From Serratia liquefaciens (GTDB lineage Bacteria > Pseudomonadota > Gammaproteobacteria > Enterobacterales > Enterobacteriaceae): a DNA stretch of 64,000 nucleotides. The first letter of the stretch is position 1. Every line of letters starts with the position of its first letter. The notes under the pieces are model-generated. The model made no database searches, was not told the DNA's origin, and saw nothing but the letters and a program-made list of their open reading frames with translations. This document shows, piece after piece, positions 63,101 to 64,000 of the stretch. The position numbers and the translations under genes were made by a program. Location of the stretch: the NCBI RefSeq assembly GCF_027594825.1, contig NZ_CP088930.1:2293019-2357018 (forward strand), given 5' to 3'.

Positions 63101-64000
63101 ACTGGCGAGCCTGGGTTTTATTGATAATGCTGCCATCCAGGCTTTCAATCGCGACCCGCTTGCCGCTGATGGTCGAGCCGATATTGCTGATATCGCCAAT
63201 GGCGCTGAGCTGCAAATTGCCGTCGGCATCGATCAGCCCCTGGTTAAGGTTGCTGATACCCGCTTTACTATTAACGTTCAGCCGTTCACCCCCTTGTAGC
63301 GAGCTGCCGTCATTGCGGATGCTGCCGCCGTTCAGGTTAACGATATTGCCGGTGATCACGCTGCCGTTGAGCTGGGCGGCGTCACCTTTGGCCAAATAGA
63401 GTTTGGGTGCCAACACCGTTTGGCCGTTGATCGTTACCTTCTCCCACCAGACGATGCTTTTCTCCAACTGCGCAACCTGGCCCGGCGTCAGGCTAACGCC
63501 AAACTGCAAGTTCAGGCCGCTCTGCGCTTGTGCGGCGTTGTCGATCAACTGCTGCATCTGCGCCAAATCGGAGCCGATACCGTTGAGATAGCGCTTGCCG
63601 GTCTGGCTGAGCATGGCGTTGCTGATATAGCGGGTATCGAACGCCGCATCCCCCAGGAACCGATAGTCGTAGTCCGGATTGAGCCGCAGCCGATCGAGGA
63701 AGTAGGCCGAACCGATAAACTGTTTTTCATCGGTAAAACGGCGGTCGTTTTCACGCGGAGCGGCACCCGGCTGTTGGCCCAGCATGGCGTAGAGATCGTT
63801 GAACAGGCTGCTATCCAACTGCCCCAGGCCGTCCAGTTTCGGGTTGGTGGTGATCAGGTATGGGCTGTTGGGATCCGCGCTAACGACAAAACGGCCGCTA
63901 TCCCCGCCCGGCAATGGGTAGTCCGCCAGGGCTACGGCGTTATTACCCAGCGAGCCCAGGGCCGCCTGCAGGTTGTCTTTCCACTCCGCTGAACCAAAGG
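59346..64000 (-). CDS. cdiA: CdiA/FhaB-type contact-dependent inhibition toxin (3' part)
   Basis: Two-partner-secretion exoprotein with a polymorphic C-terminal toxin. The frame is open to the right edge, so the N-terminal signal, TPS domain and much of the filament are missing; about 1550 residues are visible. They contain filamentous haemagglutinin-like beta-helix repeats (many GNxxxxADxNIxVG and LxLxGxxDVNLNS units), a Ser/Gly/Gln-rich region and a pretoxin segment ending in VENN (60102-60113). The last ~255 residues form the toxin part. Outward pore CdiB is expected beyond the window. Confidence 0.9.
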   Translation of the reverse strand, partial: FGSAEWKDNLQAALGSLGNNAVALADYPLPGGDSGRFVVSADPNSPYLITTNPKLDGLGQLDSSLFNDLYAMLGQQPGAAPRENDRRFTDEKQFIGSAYFLDRLRLNPDYDYRFLGDAAFDTRYISNAMLSQTGKRYLNGIGSDLAQMQQLIDNAAQAQSGLNLQFGVSLTPGQVAQLEKSIVWWEKVTINGQTVLAPKLYLAKGDAAQLNGSVITGNIVNLNGGSIRNDGSSLQGGERLNVNSKAGISNLNQGLIDADGNLQLSAIGDISNIGSTISGKRVAIESLDGSIINKTQARQWDATGTQGGQTLSLSRTEVGDTAVISAEDALIMRVDKNIDVIGARLASDGTMNLQATGDINLLVNRTESIDKTNNSERISSGADRSIITSSGNMTLHAERDLNSQAAMLVSDSDILLSGKRDVNLNSVESREYQASHGGGQQRVKESIRQQVTEIAGGSLRVDADQDVIFKGTQAQVSGNLVANADRNIVVGSVTESDYSFFEETRVKKGFMSKTTTHTVEEDYATHEKGTVLSGDNVLLKATNDLTVRGSTVVGDGQVTLKADNNIGIFAATEEQSRYRLNEKKTSGVFSGGGIGATLGSKSSRHQLNEDGTTQSQSVSTIGSTGGSVDIEALGKVHISGADVIVDKNLSMTGDSVHIDSGKDIRRRDEAFEQKQSGLSLALSGTVGSAINSAVATAQQAKQETDGRLTALQGAKAALSGVQAAQAGRLAKVGDTDTEEGSMVGVSISLGGQKSSSKQHQEQTNVAGSTFSVGNNLQVTATGKGNTADSGDIVVVGSQFKVAGNTTLGAERDILLLGAANTQKTEGSNKSSGGNIGVSIGVGKQTGLSVFANANKSQGSEHGDGTFWTETTIDTGGVMSTRSTRNTLLSGAQISGERVEVDTGGNLIMQSLQDSDNYDAKQSSASGGVSVAIFGAGGSASLSMSRDKLHSNYDSVQEQTGIFAGKGGYDIKVNQHTQLDGAVIASTAAPEKNRLDTGTLGFSDIHNQADFKAEHQGGSISSGGPVGSDLLTNLAGAVLSGAGNKGHAEGTTKAALSGGSVVIRDRANQQQDVNQLSRDTDNANGSIGPIFDKEKEQNRLKQAQLIGEIAGQTMDIVRTQGDINGLQKAKDKHPGLDAKALRKTPEYQAEMQKYGTGSDIQRAAQAVTGVLQALAGNNLAGALASGAAPYLAREIKARVGEDNVAANAMAHALLGAITAQLNNQSAVAGAVGAGGGELAARVIVEIRFPGRDISSLTEGEKQEVSALSQLAAGLAGGIASDSTAGAVTASQAGKNAVENNYLSATQSLAFDKEMQACKASGGDCSAVLNKYKKLSDEQSAALDNKLEDNPLEVQVFDKEQVQGGLEMADRPGWVGKLPGVDAMTSEEAKAYVQQWNSQDLANIDVNSPGWTKFAAFASDPENQAVVASLGMLGKELVTLAKTTVSNISKSGVSTSIKSMQVGLRDPQQVDQIKGDMLNGNYRFTAPEGRIAGYVDSKGNYYISEGNHRMVAAQEIYKKTGDASYIEKLLKNGSWAQTKKAPAGAKPMPSRK

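Overview
The window looks like a chromosomal segment of a Serratia-like member of the Yersiniaceae (Enterobacterales). Core proteins (GltB, ArcB, MurA, RpoN, SspB, RpsI) are close to their E. coli counterparts in length and sequence, base composition is fairly GC-rich, and the gene order is enterobacterial with Serratia-type insertions. No tRNA, rRNA, CRISPR array or intact insertion sequence was seen.

Layout. 1-2650 (+): end of lpoA, then yraN, diaA, dolP. 2767-4329: a secreted S10 serine carboxypeptidase. 4386-9375 (mostly -): mtgA, elbB, arcB, yhcC, with the sRNA gene arcZ (+) between elbB and arcB. 9376-15961: a 0.7 kb regulatory region with CRP-like and IHF-like sites, then gltBD. 16133-23752: a secreted protein of unknown function, sspAB, rplM-rpsI, zapE, zapG, degQ, degS. 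23824-28638 (-): murA, ibaG and the mlaFEDCB phospholipid-transport operon. 28942-37096 (+): yrbG-kdsD-kdsC-lptC-lptA-lptB-rpoN-hpf-ptsN-rapZ-npr, joining Kdo synthesis, LPS export, sigma-54 and the nitrogen PTS. 37408-38138: a higBA toxin-antitoxin pair.

The accessory centre is 38154-47105 (-). It holds a PRD/EIIB/EIIA regulator, an exported lactonase-type propeller, and a seven-protein operon: PRD protein, SFCGS protein, DUF4312, DUF4311, DUF4310, amidohydrolase, DgaE-like PLP lyase, DgaF-like aldolase (eight genes counting the PRD protein). The enzymes suggest deacylation of an N-acyl 2-amino sugar acid, ammonia elimination to a 2-keto-3-deoxy acid (phosphate), and aldol cleavage. The two membrane proteins and two small soluble proteins have no assigned function and could be an unrecognised, PTS-like uptake system. 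This is the best candidate for an undescribed system here.

47531-58796: rnk with an attenuator-like leader, cybC, pmbA, a second (toxin-first) toxin-antitoxin pair under a perfect 18-bp palindrome, darP, a complete barnase-barstar pair, aaeXAB/aaeR, a zinc-ribbon/membrane protein pair, and a nucleoside hydrolase. 59012-64000 (-): the 3' part of a CdiA contact-dependent inhibition toxin with an AT-rich ParB-like C-terminal toxin tip, and its small immunity gene. Two copies of a ~110-bp inverted-repeat intergenic element lie at 29929-30035 and 41355-41460.
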